The notes under the pieces: generated by a model
Seen by the model: only the letters and a program-made list of their open reading frames with translations
Database searches by the model: none
Told to the model about the DNA's origin: nothing
Source of the DNA: CAVUMR01 sp963742715
Lineage (GTDB): Bacteria; Actinomycetota; Actinomycetes; Mycobacteriales; Micromonosporaceae
Length of the DNA: 64,000 nucleotides
Reading direction: 5' to 3'
Assembly: GCA_963742715.1 (NCBI GenBank)
Contig: CAVUMR010000001.1
Span: 124,001-188,000 of the forward strand
Program-made: the position numbers and the translations under genes
Part shown: positions 24,888 to 35,101 of the stretch, in pieces
Layout of the letters: each line of letters begins with the position of its first letter
Numbering within the stretch: position 1 is the stretch's first letter

Positions 24888-26660
24888 TCAGCCGCCGGGG
24901 TTGTACGTGGTCGGCGAGTGCACCTTCTGCAGTACCTTGCCGTCGCCGAGGTACATGTGCACCCCGCACGGCAGGCACGGGTCGAAGCTGCGTACCGCCC
25001 GCATGATGTCGATGCCCTTGAAGTTCTCCGGCGGGTTCTCCTCGAAGATCGGCGTGTTCTGCACCGCGTCCTCGTACGGGCCGGGCGTGCCGTACGGGTC
25101 GCGCACGCTGCCGTTCCACGGCGTCGGCGGGTACGGGTGGTAGTTCGCGATCTTGCCGTCCCGGATCACCATGTGGTGCGACAGGACACCTCGTACCGCC
25201 TCGGTGAATCCGCAGCTCACCGCCTCCTCGGGTACCTTGAACGGCTCCCAGGTGCGGGTGTGTCCGGCGCGTACCTCGTCGAGCGCCTTCTCCACGAAGT
25301 GCAGCGCGGCGGCCGCGGCGTACGCCTGGAAGTAGGTGCGCGCCCGGTTCCGCTCGATCGCGTTGCTCCACTGCGGGATCTTCCACTCGAACGAGACTTC
25401 CGGCTTGGTCAGCGTGCGCGGCAGGTTGATCTGCACGCTGTGCCCGGTGGCCTTGATGTACCCGATGTCGACCAGCCCCGCCAGCGCGGTCGTCCACAGC
25501 CGGGCGATCGGTCCGCCGCCGGTGTCCAGCGCGAGATGGTCGGTGCCGTCGAACCAGCGCGGCGACATGGTCCAGCTGTAGTTGCCGCTGAAGTCGCGCT
25601 TCTGCGGCTTCGGGATCGTGTGCTGGTTCCACGGGTGGTGCCGGTCCACCGGGTTGCCCAGCGGGTCGCGGGTCACGAACATCTCCTGGTCGGCCCAGTC
25701 GTCGTAGTACGAGCTGCCGAGCAGGATCCGGATGCCCAGGTTGATGTCGACCAGGCTGGTGGTGACCAACTTCCCGTCCACCACCACGCCCGGGGTGACG
25801 AACATCTTGCGACCCCAGTCGGCCATGTTCTGGTACGTGAAGTCGCAGTGCGCCGGGTCGTTCAGGCTGCCCCAGCAGCCGAGCAGGACGCGCCGCTGGC
25901 CGACCTTCTCGTAGCCGGGCAACGCCTCGTAGAAGAAGTCGAACAGGTCGTCGTGCATCGGGACGACCCGCTTCATGAACTCGACGTACCGCATCAGCCG
26001 GGTCAGGTAGTCGGTGAACAACTGCACCGTCGCGATCGTCCCGACGCCACCCGGATACAGCGTGGACGGGTGGACGTGCCGCCCCTCCATGAGACAGAAC
26101 ATTTCCCGGGTGTACCGGCTGACCTGAAGCGCTTCCCGGTAGAACTCGCCTTCCAGCGGGTTCAGCGAGCGCATGATGTCGCCGATCGTCTTGTACCCGT
26201 GGTCGCCGGCGTGAGGTGACTCGGTCCGGTTCGCCAACTCCAGTACGCCCGGGTTGGTCTCCTTGACCATCCGCTCGCAGTAGTCGACCCCGACCAGGTT
26301 CTCCTGGAAGATGTTGTGGTCGAACATGTACTCGGCCGACTCGCCCAGGTTGATGATCCACTCACCCAGGTGCGGCGGGCGTACGCCATAGGCCATGTTC
26401 TGGTTGTAGACCGAACAGGTGGCGTGGTTGTCGCCGCAGATCCCGCAGATGCGACTGGTGATGAAATGCGCGTCCCGCGGGTCCTTGCCCTTCATGAAAA
26501 TGCTGTAGCCGCGGAAGACCGACGACGTGCTATGGCATTCGGCCACGGTCTTCTGCTTGAAGTCGATTTTGGTGTAGATGCCAAGGCTGCCGACGATGCG
26601 GGTAATGGGATCCCACGCCATCTCCACCAGGCCGTCGCTGGTGTCCTGTGTCGAGGTCAT
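24888..26660 (-). CDS. hhyL: [NiFe] hydrogenase large subunit, high-affinity group 1h type
   Basis: A 590-residue catalytic subunit; ATG 26660 follows GAAAGG. The two Ni-Fe ligand pairs are intact: RICGICGDNH (Cys72, Cys75) and DPCLPCGVH (Cys562, Cys565). The sequence around them (CGDNHATCS, PCGVHMYLGDG) matches the group 1h (formerly group 5) hydrogenases of actinobacteria, which scavenge atmospheric H2 in air. A 22-residue tail after His568 is the substrate of the M52 peptidase. It partners the small subunit encoded 86 bp upstream. No frameshift affects this gene. The group call is from motif memory and needs a tree. Confidence 0.93.
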   Translation of the reverse strand: MTSTQDTSDGLVEMAWDPITRIVGSLGIYTKIDFKQKTVAECHSTSSVFRGYSIFMKGKDPRDAHFITSRICGICGDNHATCSVYNQNMAYGVRPPHLGEWIINLGESAEYMFDHNIFQENLVGVDYCERMVKETNPGVLELANRTESPHAGDHGYKTIGDIMRSLNPLEGEFYREALQVSRYTREMFCLMEGRHVHPSTLYPGGVGTIATVQLFTDYLTRLMRYVEFMKRVVPMHDDLFDFFYEALPGYEKVGQRRVLLGCWGSLNDPAHCDFTYQNMADWGRKMFVTPGVVVDGKLVTTSLVDINLGIRILLGSSYYDDWADQEMFVTRDPLGNPVDRHHPWNQHTIPKPQKRDFSGNYSWTMSPRWFDGTDHLALDTGGGPIARLWTTALAGLVDIGYIKATGHSVQINLPRTLTKPEVSFEWKIPQWSNAIERNRARTYFQAYAAAAALHFVEKALDEVRAGHTRTWEPFKVPEEAVSCGFTEAVRGVLSHHMVIRDGKIANYHPYPPTPWNGSVRDPYGTPGPYEDAVQNTPIFEENPPENFKGIDIMRAVRSFDPCLPCGVHMYLGDGKVLQKVHSPTTYNPGG

Positions 26661-26746
26661 CAATCAAGCCTTTCGGTGTGCTCTTTCGGGCCGTTCAGAT
26701 CTCGGGCCGGCCGGCGCTGTCGGGCCGGTGCGGATCTGGGGCCGGG

Positions 26747-27807
<1,061 letters not shown>

Positions 27808-27811
<4 letters not shown>

Positions 27812-28515
27812 CCCGCGCCTCCCTCCGGGTCTGCCGCGAGCGCCACCTGGGTCAGCTCCCACAGCACGTGGTAGATCGTCGTTTGGGCTTCCTGGATGCG
27901 ATGCACGGACGCCGAGGGCACCACGAACAGGTGGTCGATGGTTTCCGCTTCGGCCATCTGGCCGCCGGTGTATCCGGCCAGCCCGACGGTGAGCAGGCCG
28001 CGACGGGCCGCCTCGTCGAATGCCGCGATCAGGTTTCGTGAGTTGCCGCTGGTGGACAGCCCGATGGCGATGTCGCCGCGGCGGGCCGACGCGGCGAGTT
28101 GCCGCGCGAAGATCACGTCGAACCCGATGTCGTTGGACAGCGCGGTGACCACCGCGATGTCGTTGGTCAGGCAGAGCGCCGGCAGCGGCCGGCCGCCCGG
28201 CGGCGGGTTGACGAACGTGCTGGCCACGTCCTGCGCGTCGGTGCTGCTGCCGCCGTTGCCGAACACGAACAACCGGCCGCCGGCCGCGAACGAGGTGGCC
28301 ATGGCCTGCGCGCAGGCCGCCAGCTCCTCGGCGTACTGCTCGGCGCACCCGGTCCCGCAGCGCGACGATCTCGATCGCCTTCTCCGCGGTGGACCGGCGC
28401 ACCTCGGCGAGTACCGCTTCCAGCACCGCCTCGCCGTTGTCCCCGCCCGCGTAGAGGAACGGGTACAGCGAACCCGTGCGGCAGCCGACCCGCCAACCTG
28501 TACCCCGTCAGCCAT
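27808..28515 (-). CDS. SIS-domain phosphosugar isomerase-like protein, degenerate copy (frameshifted)
   Basis: A GmhA-like SIS fold: FGNGGSSTDAQDVASTF, GLSTSGNSRNLIAAF and a C-terminal RIQEAQTTIYHVLWEL. Compared with GmhA, whose zinc ligands lie in a HxxxE motif after the GNGGS loop and in QExH near the C-terminus, this copy has Asp and Thr in place of the first His and Glu, and Gln in place of the last His. It is probably non-catalytic. The N-terminal part (SLYPFLYAGGDNGEAVLEAV, AEKAIEIVALRDRV) is in another frame; three extra bases would explain the length, one of them near 28341-28344. It is coupled to hhyS by a 4-base overlap. Confidence 0.8.
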
Positions 28516-28530
28516 GACACCCCCCGATGT

Positions 28531-28755
28531 TCACCGCGCGACGACGGCAATGGCCTCCTTGGCGTGTACCAGCACCGTGTCGCCGATCGATGCCTCGACC
28601 AGCGCCACGCTCACCTCTTCCTCGGTGCCCGCCGTGGTCTCGACCAGCGCGAGCTCGTTGTCCAGCAGTCGCACCACCCGTACCGCGACCGCCTCGTCCG
28701 AGCAGGTCACGCACACGTCGTCGGTACAGTCGGGCAGGCACTCGGGCACGTTCAT
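28531..28755 (-). CDS. HypC/HupF-family protein with cysteine-rich N-terminus
   Basis: A 74-residue protein with the HypC OB-like core (AVRVVRLLDNELALVETTAG, VSVALVEASIGDTVLVHAKEAIAVV). It lacks the usual Met-Cys start and instead begins MNVPECLPDCTDDVCVTCSDEA with four cysteines. Its ATG overlaps the upstream SIS gene stop. It is a second HypC-type protein beside the canonical hypC, so the two may serve different steps or partners. Confidence 0.85.
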   Translation of the reverse strand: MNVPECLPDCTDDVCVTCSDEAVAVRVVRLLDNELALVETTAGTEEEVSVALVEASIGDTVLVHAKEAIAVVAR

Positions 28756-29455
28756 CGGAGCACCTCCGGACCGAGTACCGCGGGCTGTTCGAAGAAGACG
28801 TGCACCAGCTCCCACAGCACGTGGTACATGGTCACGTGCACCTCTTTGATGACGAGTGGGTCGGACGAGCGGGCGACCAGTACATGGTCGAAGGCGCCCT
28901 CCGCGCTCACCCCGCCGTTGCCCGCCCCGCCGTTGCCGGTCCCGCCGTTGCCGGTCTCGCCGTTGCCGCCTTCGGGGCGATGGCGTCGGCCGCGATGGCT
29001 CCACCGTCACCGCCGACCAGGGCGACCGTGAGCAGGCCCAGCTCGGCCGCGACTCGCAGGCCGCGCCGGACGTTCTCGCAGCCGCCGTCGGCGGAGAGGC
29101 CGAGCGCGATGTCGGCGGGCGCGGCGAGCCGGCGCAGCTGGTGCGCGAAGACCTCGTCGAAGCCGTGCTGGCGGGCGATGCCGGTCAGCGCCGCGATGTC
29201 GTTGGTGAGCGAGATCGCCGGAAGCGCCCGCTTGCCCACGATCACCGGATGGACGAACTCGACCGACACATGCTGCGCGTCGGTGGGCGACTCGCCGTTG
29301 CCGAACACGATCAGCTTCCCGCCGCGGTGGAACCGGCGTGCCATGTCATGACAAACGCGCGCCACCCGCTCGGCGTCCGCCGCAAGCAGCTGTCCAGGAA
29401 TGGTCCGACTGCTGAAGCACTCGCCCGCCCGCGCGCTATCCACCCGTTGACCCAC
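28752..29455 (-). CDS. SIS-domain phosphosugar isomerase-like protein, intact-site copy (frameshifted)
   Basis: A GmhA-like protein: FGNGESPTDAQHVSVEF keeps the His and Glu of the metal site, and the C-terminal KEVHVTMYHVLWELVHVFF keeps the later His (the Gln is replaced by Lys). The last 54 residues, from GVSAEGAFDHVLVARSS to the stop, are in a different frame from the rest; the shift falls at or just before the 15-bp repeat at 28911-28970. Length arithmetic fits two extra bases and a 233-residue product. It is the first gene of the hydrogenase operon, divergent from hypF. The GTG start is uncertain. Confidence 0.8.
28911..28970 (-). repeat. 15-bp tandem repeat in the SIS gene, four copies
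   Basis: Four units of the form CCCGCCGTTGCCGGT encode GNGGT-type pentapeptides between the SIS core and its C-terminal helix. Confidence 0.9.
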
Positions 29456-29587
29456 GGCCCACCGCCCCGAACACCGCTGTGAGCGGCGTCACCCAGACAG
29501 CATTGACCCGATAGGCGACGGCTTGCAGGAGAACCGAAGAATTCGAACGCTGGTTCTGTCGGCCGCCGATCGTCCACAATCCGCCAT
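29456..29587. promoter_or_regulatory. Divergent promoter region of the hydrogenase operon and hypF
   Basis: The 132-bp gap between the divergent SIS gene and hypF is the only non-coding space that could drive the 13-kb minus-strand operon from its first gene. A TTGACC element lies at 29504-29509 on the plus strand, suitable as a -35 for hypF. No clear operator was seen. Confidence 0.35.
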
Positions 29588-31968
29588 GTGACCGACAGCG
29601 CGGCCGACCGCGCCACCGACGCCGGGACCGCACCGGTGCGGGCGACGGTGCGGGTGGAGGGGATCGTGCAGGGGGTCGGATTCCGACCGTACGTCCACGC
29701 GCTGGCCACCGCGGCTCGGCCTGGCCGGGCTGGGTGGGCAACGACGCGCACGGGCGTGTTCATCGAGGTCGAGGGCGCGCCGACCGCGGTCGAACGGTTC
29801 CGCGCGGCGCTGCGCCCGGCAGCCGCCGCCGCTCGCGCTGATCGAGCGGGTCACCGCGCGCGGCCGATCGCGCCGACGCGGCGCGACCGGGTTCACCATC
29901 GCGCCGAGCCGGGCCGGTGGCGACGCGGCACGCGCTGGTCTCCGCCGGACACCGCGACCTGCGCCGACTGCCTGGCCGAGCTGTTCGACCCGGCCGACCG
30001 GCGGTACCGCTACCCGTTCGTCAACTGCACCAACTGCGGGCCGCGGTTCACCATCGTCACCGGACGTGCCGTACGACCGGCCGCTGACCACGATGGCCGG
30101 CTTCGCCGATGTGCGCGGACTGCGCGGCGGAGTACCACGACCCGACCGACCGGCGGTTCCACGCCCAGCCGATCTGCTGCCCGGCCTGCGGCCCGCGCTG
30201 CGGCTGCTCGACCGCGCGGACGGTCGGCGACCGTCACCTGGCCGACGCGACCCGATCGCGCGCGCCGCGGCCGAGTTGCGCGCCGGCCGGGTCGCTCGCG
30301 TCAAGGGCCTCGGCGGCTACCACCTGGCGGTCGACGCCGGCGCGAGCCGCGCGGTCGCGGCGCTGCGGGCGCCGCAAGCACCGGGAGGACAAGCCGTTCG
30401 CGGTGATGGTCGCCGGATCTGGCCGCCGCGCGGCGGCTGTGCGAGGTGGACGACGGCGGCCGAGCGGCTGCTCACCGGCCGCGCGCGCCCGATCGTGCTG
30501 CTGCCCCGGCGGCCCGGCGCCGCGGTGGCGGCAGTCGGTCGCGCCGGGCAACCGCCAGCTCGGGCTGATGCTGCCGTACACCCGCTGCACCACCTGCTCG
30601 CCCGCGAGTTCGCCGGGCCGATCGTGCTGACCAGCGGCGAACGTCTCCGACGAGCCGATCGCCTACCGCGACGAGGACGCGCTCGCGCGGCTGGCCGGCA
30701 TCGCCGACGCGTTCCTCACCCACGACCGGCCGATCCACATCCGCACCGACGACTCGGTGGTGCGCGTGGTCGCGGGCGAGCGACTGCCGATCCGGCGGTC
30801 GCGCGGGTACGCCCCGGAGCCGCTGCTGCTGGCGACCGCCGCCACTCGGCCGATGCTGGCCTGCGGCGCCGAGTTGAAGAACACCTTCTGCCTGGTCAGA
30901 GGCGGACACGCGTTCGTCTCCCAGCACATCGGCGACCTGGAGAACTACGAGACGCTGCGCTCGTTCACCGACGGCATCGAGCACTTCCGCCGGCTGTTCG
31001 ACATCGACGCCGGAGGTGGTCGCGCACGACCTGCACCCGGAGTACCTGTCCACCAAGTACGCCCGCGAGACGCCGACTCGCACCCCGGCGTGGAGCTGCA
31101 CGGCGTACAGCACCATCACGCCCACATCGCCGCCTGCCTGGCCGACAACGGGCGAGACCGGGCCCGTGATCGGGGTGGCCTTCGACGGCACTCGGCTACG
31201 GCACCGACGGCACGATGTGGGGCGGCGAGTTCCTGCGTCGCCGACCTGGCTGGCTTCACCCGGCCGGGCACCTGCGCGCCGGTGCCGCTGCCCGGCGGGC
31301 GCGGCCGCGATCCGGCAGCCGTGGCGGATGGCCGCTGTCGTACCTCGACGCGCCCTACGGCGACGACCCGCCGCGGCTCCCGGTCGGTCGGACCGCAGCG
31401 GCGACCGGTGGCCGGCGGTCGGTCGCTGGCCCGCTCCGGGCTGGACGCGCCGCTCACCTCCAGCGCGGGCCGGCTGTTCGACGCGGTCGCGGCGATCCTC
31501 GGCGTCCGCGACACGATCAACTACGAGGGCCAGGCCGCGATCGAGCTGCGAGCAGCTGGCCGATCCGGCCGAGTCCGGTCGGTACCCGGTGAGGATCAGC
31601 GCCGCCTCCTCGGCGGCCGGCGCGCCGCCCTCCGACGCCACGGCGCCGTTCCAGGTGGACGGTGCGGAGCTGGTGCGGTGCTGCGTGGACGACCTGATCG
31701 CCGGCGCCGCCCCGGCCACCGTCGCCGCCCGGTTCCACCACGGCGTGGCCGGGATGGTCGTCGCCGGCTGCGAGCGGATCCGGCGGGACACGGGCTCGGT
31801 ACCGTCGCGCTGTCCGGCGGGGTCTTCCAGAACAAGCTGCTGGTGGAGCGCTGTCTTGCCGGGCTGGCGGCCGCGGGGTTCGAGGTGCTGACCCACCACC
31901 TGGTGCCGCCGAACGACGGCGGCATCAGCTTCGGCCAGGCGGCGGTCGCCGCGGCCGCCCGCTCCTGA
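29588..31968 (+). CDS. hypF: Carbamoyltransferase HypF (many frameshifts in this sequence)
   Basis: HypF turns carbamoyl phosphate into the thiocarboxamide on HypE that becomes cyanide. All its domains are present in order but spread over three frames: acylphosphatase (VRVEGIVQGVGFRPYVHAL), two zinc-finger pairs (TCADCLAEL, NCTNCGPRF, CADCAAEYHDP, CCPACGP), the YrdC-like domain (KGLGGYHLAVDAG) and the Kae1-like domain (HDLHPEYLSTKYA, HHHAHIAACLADNG, ALSGGVFQNKLLVERC). The final stretch is intact to the stop. Each shift I resolved is one extra G before a C, for example TTCG-CCGATGTGC, where removing the G restores the expected FPMC. I read this as a complete gene with sequence errors. Confidence 0.9.
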
Positions 31969-32130
31969 CCCGCGCCGCGCCCCCCACCCGCCGCACTCTG
32001 ACCCGCCGCGCCTCCCGCCGGGCGGCACCTCATCGATCCGCCGCGCCGAAACCTGTTGGCGACGGCCGCCGTCGTGGCTCCCACCTACAGGCACCGGGAG
32101 TCCGTCCCGGATGCGGGAAGGGAGCCGGAA

Positions 32131-33000
32131 ATGATCAACCATGTCCTGGTCCGCCGCTGTGTGGTCACCGTGGCGATCTCGGCCGCGCTGGCCGGAGGGT
32201 CGGTGGTGGCCGCCGCACCGGCCAGCGCCGGGCTCGCCGGCCTGCACATGATCAGCGGAAACACCGCGAACAACTCGACCAACGTCAAGACCAAGACGCT
32301 GACCTGCCGTACCGGCGAGGTGGCGATCAGCGGCGGTGCCTTCCTCGAAGGTCCCGGCGGCGCCGCGGTACACATCGACCGGCTCAAGCCGGCCATCGGC
32401 GCCGGCAACGCGTCGTTCGAGGCGTCCGCGTCGGAGTGGGCCGCGAACACCGGCGACCCGTGGCTGCTGCGGGCGTACGCGATCTGCGCACCCCGACCGA
32501 AGGGCTTCAGTGTCGTCACCGCGCAGTCCGAGCCGTTCGACTCGCCGCTGCGTGGCGCGCTGGCGACCTGCCCGAAGGGCAAGAAGCTGGTCGGACTGGG
32601 CGGTCGCTCGTACACCGAGGCGTCCCGTGATGTCGCGCTCACCGCGGTACTGCCCTCGGCCGACCTCACCCGCGTGATCGTCCAGTCGTACGAGGAGGAG
32701 ACGGGCGAGACCGAGGACTGGACCGCCGAGGCGTACGCCGTCTGCGCCGACCCGATCGCGGGGCAGCACACCGTGGCCGTCACGGCCGGACCCGACTCCG
32801 GCGCGAAGGTCGCCGGCGTGGGCTGTGGCGCGGATCAGCTGCACGGCGTCGGCGCGGGCACGTTCAACGCCGACCGGCAGGCGTGGTACGTCGGCCTGTA
32901 CCCGACCGCGGGCCTGGTCAACGGCACCGCGCTGGCGCTCGAGGACCCGACCGGGTACGCCTGGAACTGGTACACCACCGTGGTCGCGATCTGCGCCTGA
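32131..33000 (+). CDS. Secreted protein with three cysteine-paired repeats
   Basis: A 289-residue protein with ATG after GGGAAGGGAGC. The N-terminus is a Sec signal ending in ASA. The mature part is three repeats of about 85 residues, each opening with a Cys (TCRTGEVAISGGAF, TCPKGKKLVGLGGRS, GCGADQLHGVGAG) and closing with an AICA or AVCA motif, so three disulfides are likely. The pattern is seen in exported actinobacterial proteins of unknown function. The gene stands alone and is followed by a strong hairpin. No enzyme motif is seen. Confidence 0.8.
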   Translation: MINHVLVRRCVVTVAISAALAGGSVVAAAPASAGLAGLHMISGNTANNSTNVKTKTLTCRTGEVAISGGAFLEGPGGAAVHIDRLKPAIGAGNASFEASASEWAANTGDPWLLRAYAICAPRPKGFSVVTAQSEPFDSPLRGALATCPKGKKLVGLGGRSYTEASRDVALTAVLPSADLTRVIVQSYEEETGETEDWTAEAYAVCADPIAGQHTVAVTAGPDSGAKVAGVGCGADQLHGVGAGTFNADRQAWYVGLYPTAGLVNGTALALEDPTGYAWNWYTTVVAICA

Positions 33001-33012
33001 ACGGTGACGTCG

Positions 33013-33043
33013 CGGCGGCGCCCGGGAACCCCGGGCGCCGCCG
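33013..33043 (+). terminator. Strong hairpin after the secreted repeat protein
   Basis: Arms CGGCGGCGCCCGGG (33013-33026) and CCCGGGCGCCGCCG (33030-33043) form a perfect 14-bp stem with a 3-base loop, 12 bp past the stop codon. Confidence 0.8.
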
Positions 33044-33102
33044 CCGGCCAGCCGCCATCACCCAGCCGTCGCGGCACTCCGGGCCGTCACAGGACGGCCG
33101 GG

Positions 33103-34911
33103 TCACCCAGCCGCCGCCTCGCCCAAGGAGGACGCCAACGGCACCGGATCCGGATCTCCGACCACCCGGTTACGTCCGGCACGTTTGGCCCGGTAGAGGT
33201 GGTTGTCGACCCGGCGGAGCAGCGTGGACGCGATGTCACCGGGTACAGCCTTCGTCACCCCGATGCTCGCGGTGACGACGATGTCCGCGCCGTACCCGCT
33301 CCACGGGTGGGCGCTCATCACCGCTCGCACCCGTTCGCAGGCGTCCATCGTCGCCGGCGCGTCCATCCCCGGGTAGACCAGCAGGAACTCCTCACCGCCG
33401 AGCCGTACGGCGAACGCCGTCGCCCCGGTCGGCCCGGACGCCGCGGCCGCGTCGGAAAGCGCCCCGTCGGAAAGCGCCCCGTCGGAAAGCGCCCCGTCGG
33501 AAAGCGCCGCAGCGGAAAGCGCCGCAGCGGAAAGCACTGTCGGGTCGAGCGCGGAGCCGAGCAGCCCGCCGACCGCGCGGAGTACGGCGTCGCCGGCGTC
33601 ATGGGAGTACCGGTCGTTGACCTGCTTGAAGTGGTCGAGATCGACCAGTGCCACACACAGCGGCTGCCCGGTACGGGCGGACTCCTCGAGCAGGTCCGGC
33701 AGGCGTGAGTCGAGGTAGCGACGGTTCCACAGGCCGGTGAGCACGTCCTGTTCGGCCTCTTCCTGGTACCGCCGGCTGCTGCGTCGGGCGGTTTCCAGGT
33801 CGTACACGGTCTGCATCACCGAGGCTGTCGTCTCGGCCTCCCGACTGCGCAGCGACTCCCACTCGGTGTGCGAGTCCAGCAGCGCGTGGTACGCGGCGCG
33901 ATAGTCCCCCATCGCGGCATGTACCGAGGCGAGCTTGCGCAGTACCAGCGGCGACAGCTCGGCCAGGCCGCGTTCGGTGGCGATCCGATGGCACTCCAGT
34001 GCCGCCCGCAGCGCCCCGGCGGTGTCTCCATTGCGCAGCTTGAGCTCGGCGTACGTCAGCAGCAGGTCGCCCCGTCCGTCCGGGTCGGTGGTGCCGGCCT
34101 CGGCCCGCAGCGCCGCGGTGATCAACGCCTCGGCTTCGCCCGTTTCGCCGCAGTCGAGCAGCACCATCGCGATGGTGTCGAAGACCGTCGCGCTCAGCTG
34201 GAGGCCGGTCGCCGCGGTCACCGCGCGGAGTTCGCCGATGGTCTCCCGCGCGGCGACGAGCTGGCCGGAGTGGTACTGGACGCACGCCAGGTTGTTCAAG
34301 TTGGAAACGATCAGGTCGGGGTCGCCGAGCCGGCGGGCAAGCTCGTCGGCGCGCTCGAACAGGGAGGTCGGCACCGGTCCCGCGCCGGAGTAGCGGGTCA
34401 TCAACGCGACCCTCATGGCGAGATCGGTCTGGATCTCCAACGGCGCCGAGTCGTCGAGCAGGCCGACGGCGGCTTCGGTGTGGGACAGCGCCTCGACGCG
34501 GGCACCGAGGCGCCACAGTCCGGACGCCAGCATCCCGTGGGCGCGCGCGGCCAGAACCCGGTCGCCGGCTTCGGTGGCCCGGTCCAGCACCTCCTGGCCC
34601 AGTCGCGAGCCTTCCGGAATGCGCTGGATACGGGTGAGGACGTCGACCCGGGTCACCTCGGCCAATCCGACGAGGTGGTCGAAGTCGTGCTCGGCGGCCT
34701 GCCGCGCGAGGGCGTCGGCGCGCTCGAGTAGCCCGGCGAGCGGGCCCTGCGTCGCCGTCACGAGCGCGAGGGCCTCGGCGTGCAGTCGCTCCCGCAGCTC
34801 TTCCCGCTCGGCGCGGGACTCGTTGCGCGCCGCTGGCGTGGTGCGGCCCCAGGTCATCGCGCCCGGGCCCGCGGGCACGGGGCGTCGGGCCCTGTCCCCG
34901 TCGGTAGGCAC
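33103..34911 (-). CDS. TPR-GGDEF diguanylate cyclase
   Basis: A 602-residue cytosolic protein; GTG 34911 has GGAG upstream, and ATG 34857 is an alternative. Residues about 50-390 are helical TPR-like repeats that probably sense a partner. The GGDEF domain follows (EQDVLTGLWNRRYLDSRLPDLL, ALVDLDHFKQVNDRYSHDAGD). The active-site motif is RLGGEEF, which is catalytically competent, and no RxxD inhibitory site is seen just before it. Between the metal-binding half and GGEEF lies an insert of ALSDG-type repeats from a 15-bp array, a place where the family normally has a short loop. It makes cyclic di-GMP. Confidence 0.88.
   Translation of the reverse strand: MPTDGDRARRPVPAGPGAMTWGRTTPAARNESRAEREELRERLHAEALALVTATQGPLAGLLERADALARQAAEHDFDHLVGLAEVTRVDVLTRIQRIPEGSRLGQEVLDRATEAGDRVLAARAHGMLASGLWRLGARVEALSHTEAAVGLLDDSAPLEIQTDLAMRVALMTRYSGAGPVPTSLFERADELARRLGDPDLIVSNLNNLACVQYHSGQLVAARETIGELRAVTAATGLQLSATVFDTIAMVLLDCGETGEAEALITAALRAEAGTTDPDGRGDLLLTYAELKLRNGDTAGALRAALECHRIATERGLAELSPLVLRKLASVHAAMGDYRAAYHALLDSHTEWESLRSREAETTASVMQTVYDLETARRSSRRYQEEAEQDVLTGLWNRRYLDSRLPDLLEESARTGQPLCVALVDLDHFKQVNDRYSHDAGDAVLRAVGGLLGSALDPTVLSAAALSAAALSDGALSDGALSDGALSDAAAASGPTGATAFAVRLGGEEFLLVYPGMDAPATMDACERVRAVMSAHPWSGYGADIVVTASIGVTKAVPGDIASTLLRRVDNHLYRAKRAGRNRVVGDPDPVPLASSLGEAAAG
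33451..33540 (-). repeat. In-frame 15-bp tandem repeat, six copies, inside the GGDEF domain
   Basis: Units of GTCGGAAAGCGCCCC (four) and AGCGGAAAGCGCCGC-like (two) encode LSDGA and LSAAA pentapeptides just before the GGEEF strand. Confidence 0.95.
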
Positions 34912-35101
34912 GAAAGGACTCCAACCTCGAAGATCGCAGTCACTGTGCCCTTGCCATCGGCGGACACCTGGTCAAGCTGAGCGGTTCTCCACCACGAACC
35001 ACCCCACGCGGCGGAAACATCACCGGTAACCACTCCACCCGACCGGTGGGAGGGGTAGAAACAAGCGGCCGACCTGCTGTTCCGCTCACCCGGGAGGGCG
35101 C

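Noticed and set aside
26660..26663. TTG start one codon upstream of the hydrogenase large subunit ATG
   Set aside because: The ATG directly after it is better placed behind GAAAGG.
29588..31968. Calling hypF a pseudogene
   Set aside because: All catalytic motifs are present and the frame breaks follow one error pattern; a neutrally decaying gene would show losses of motifs and varied mutations.
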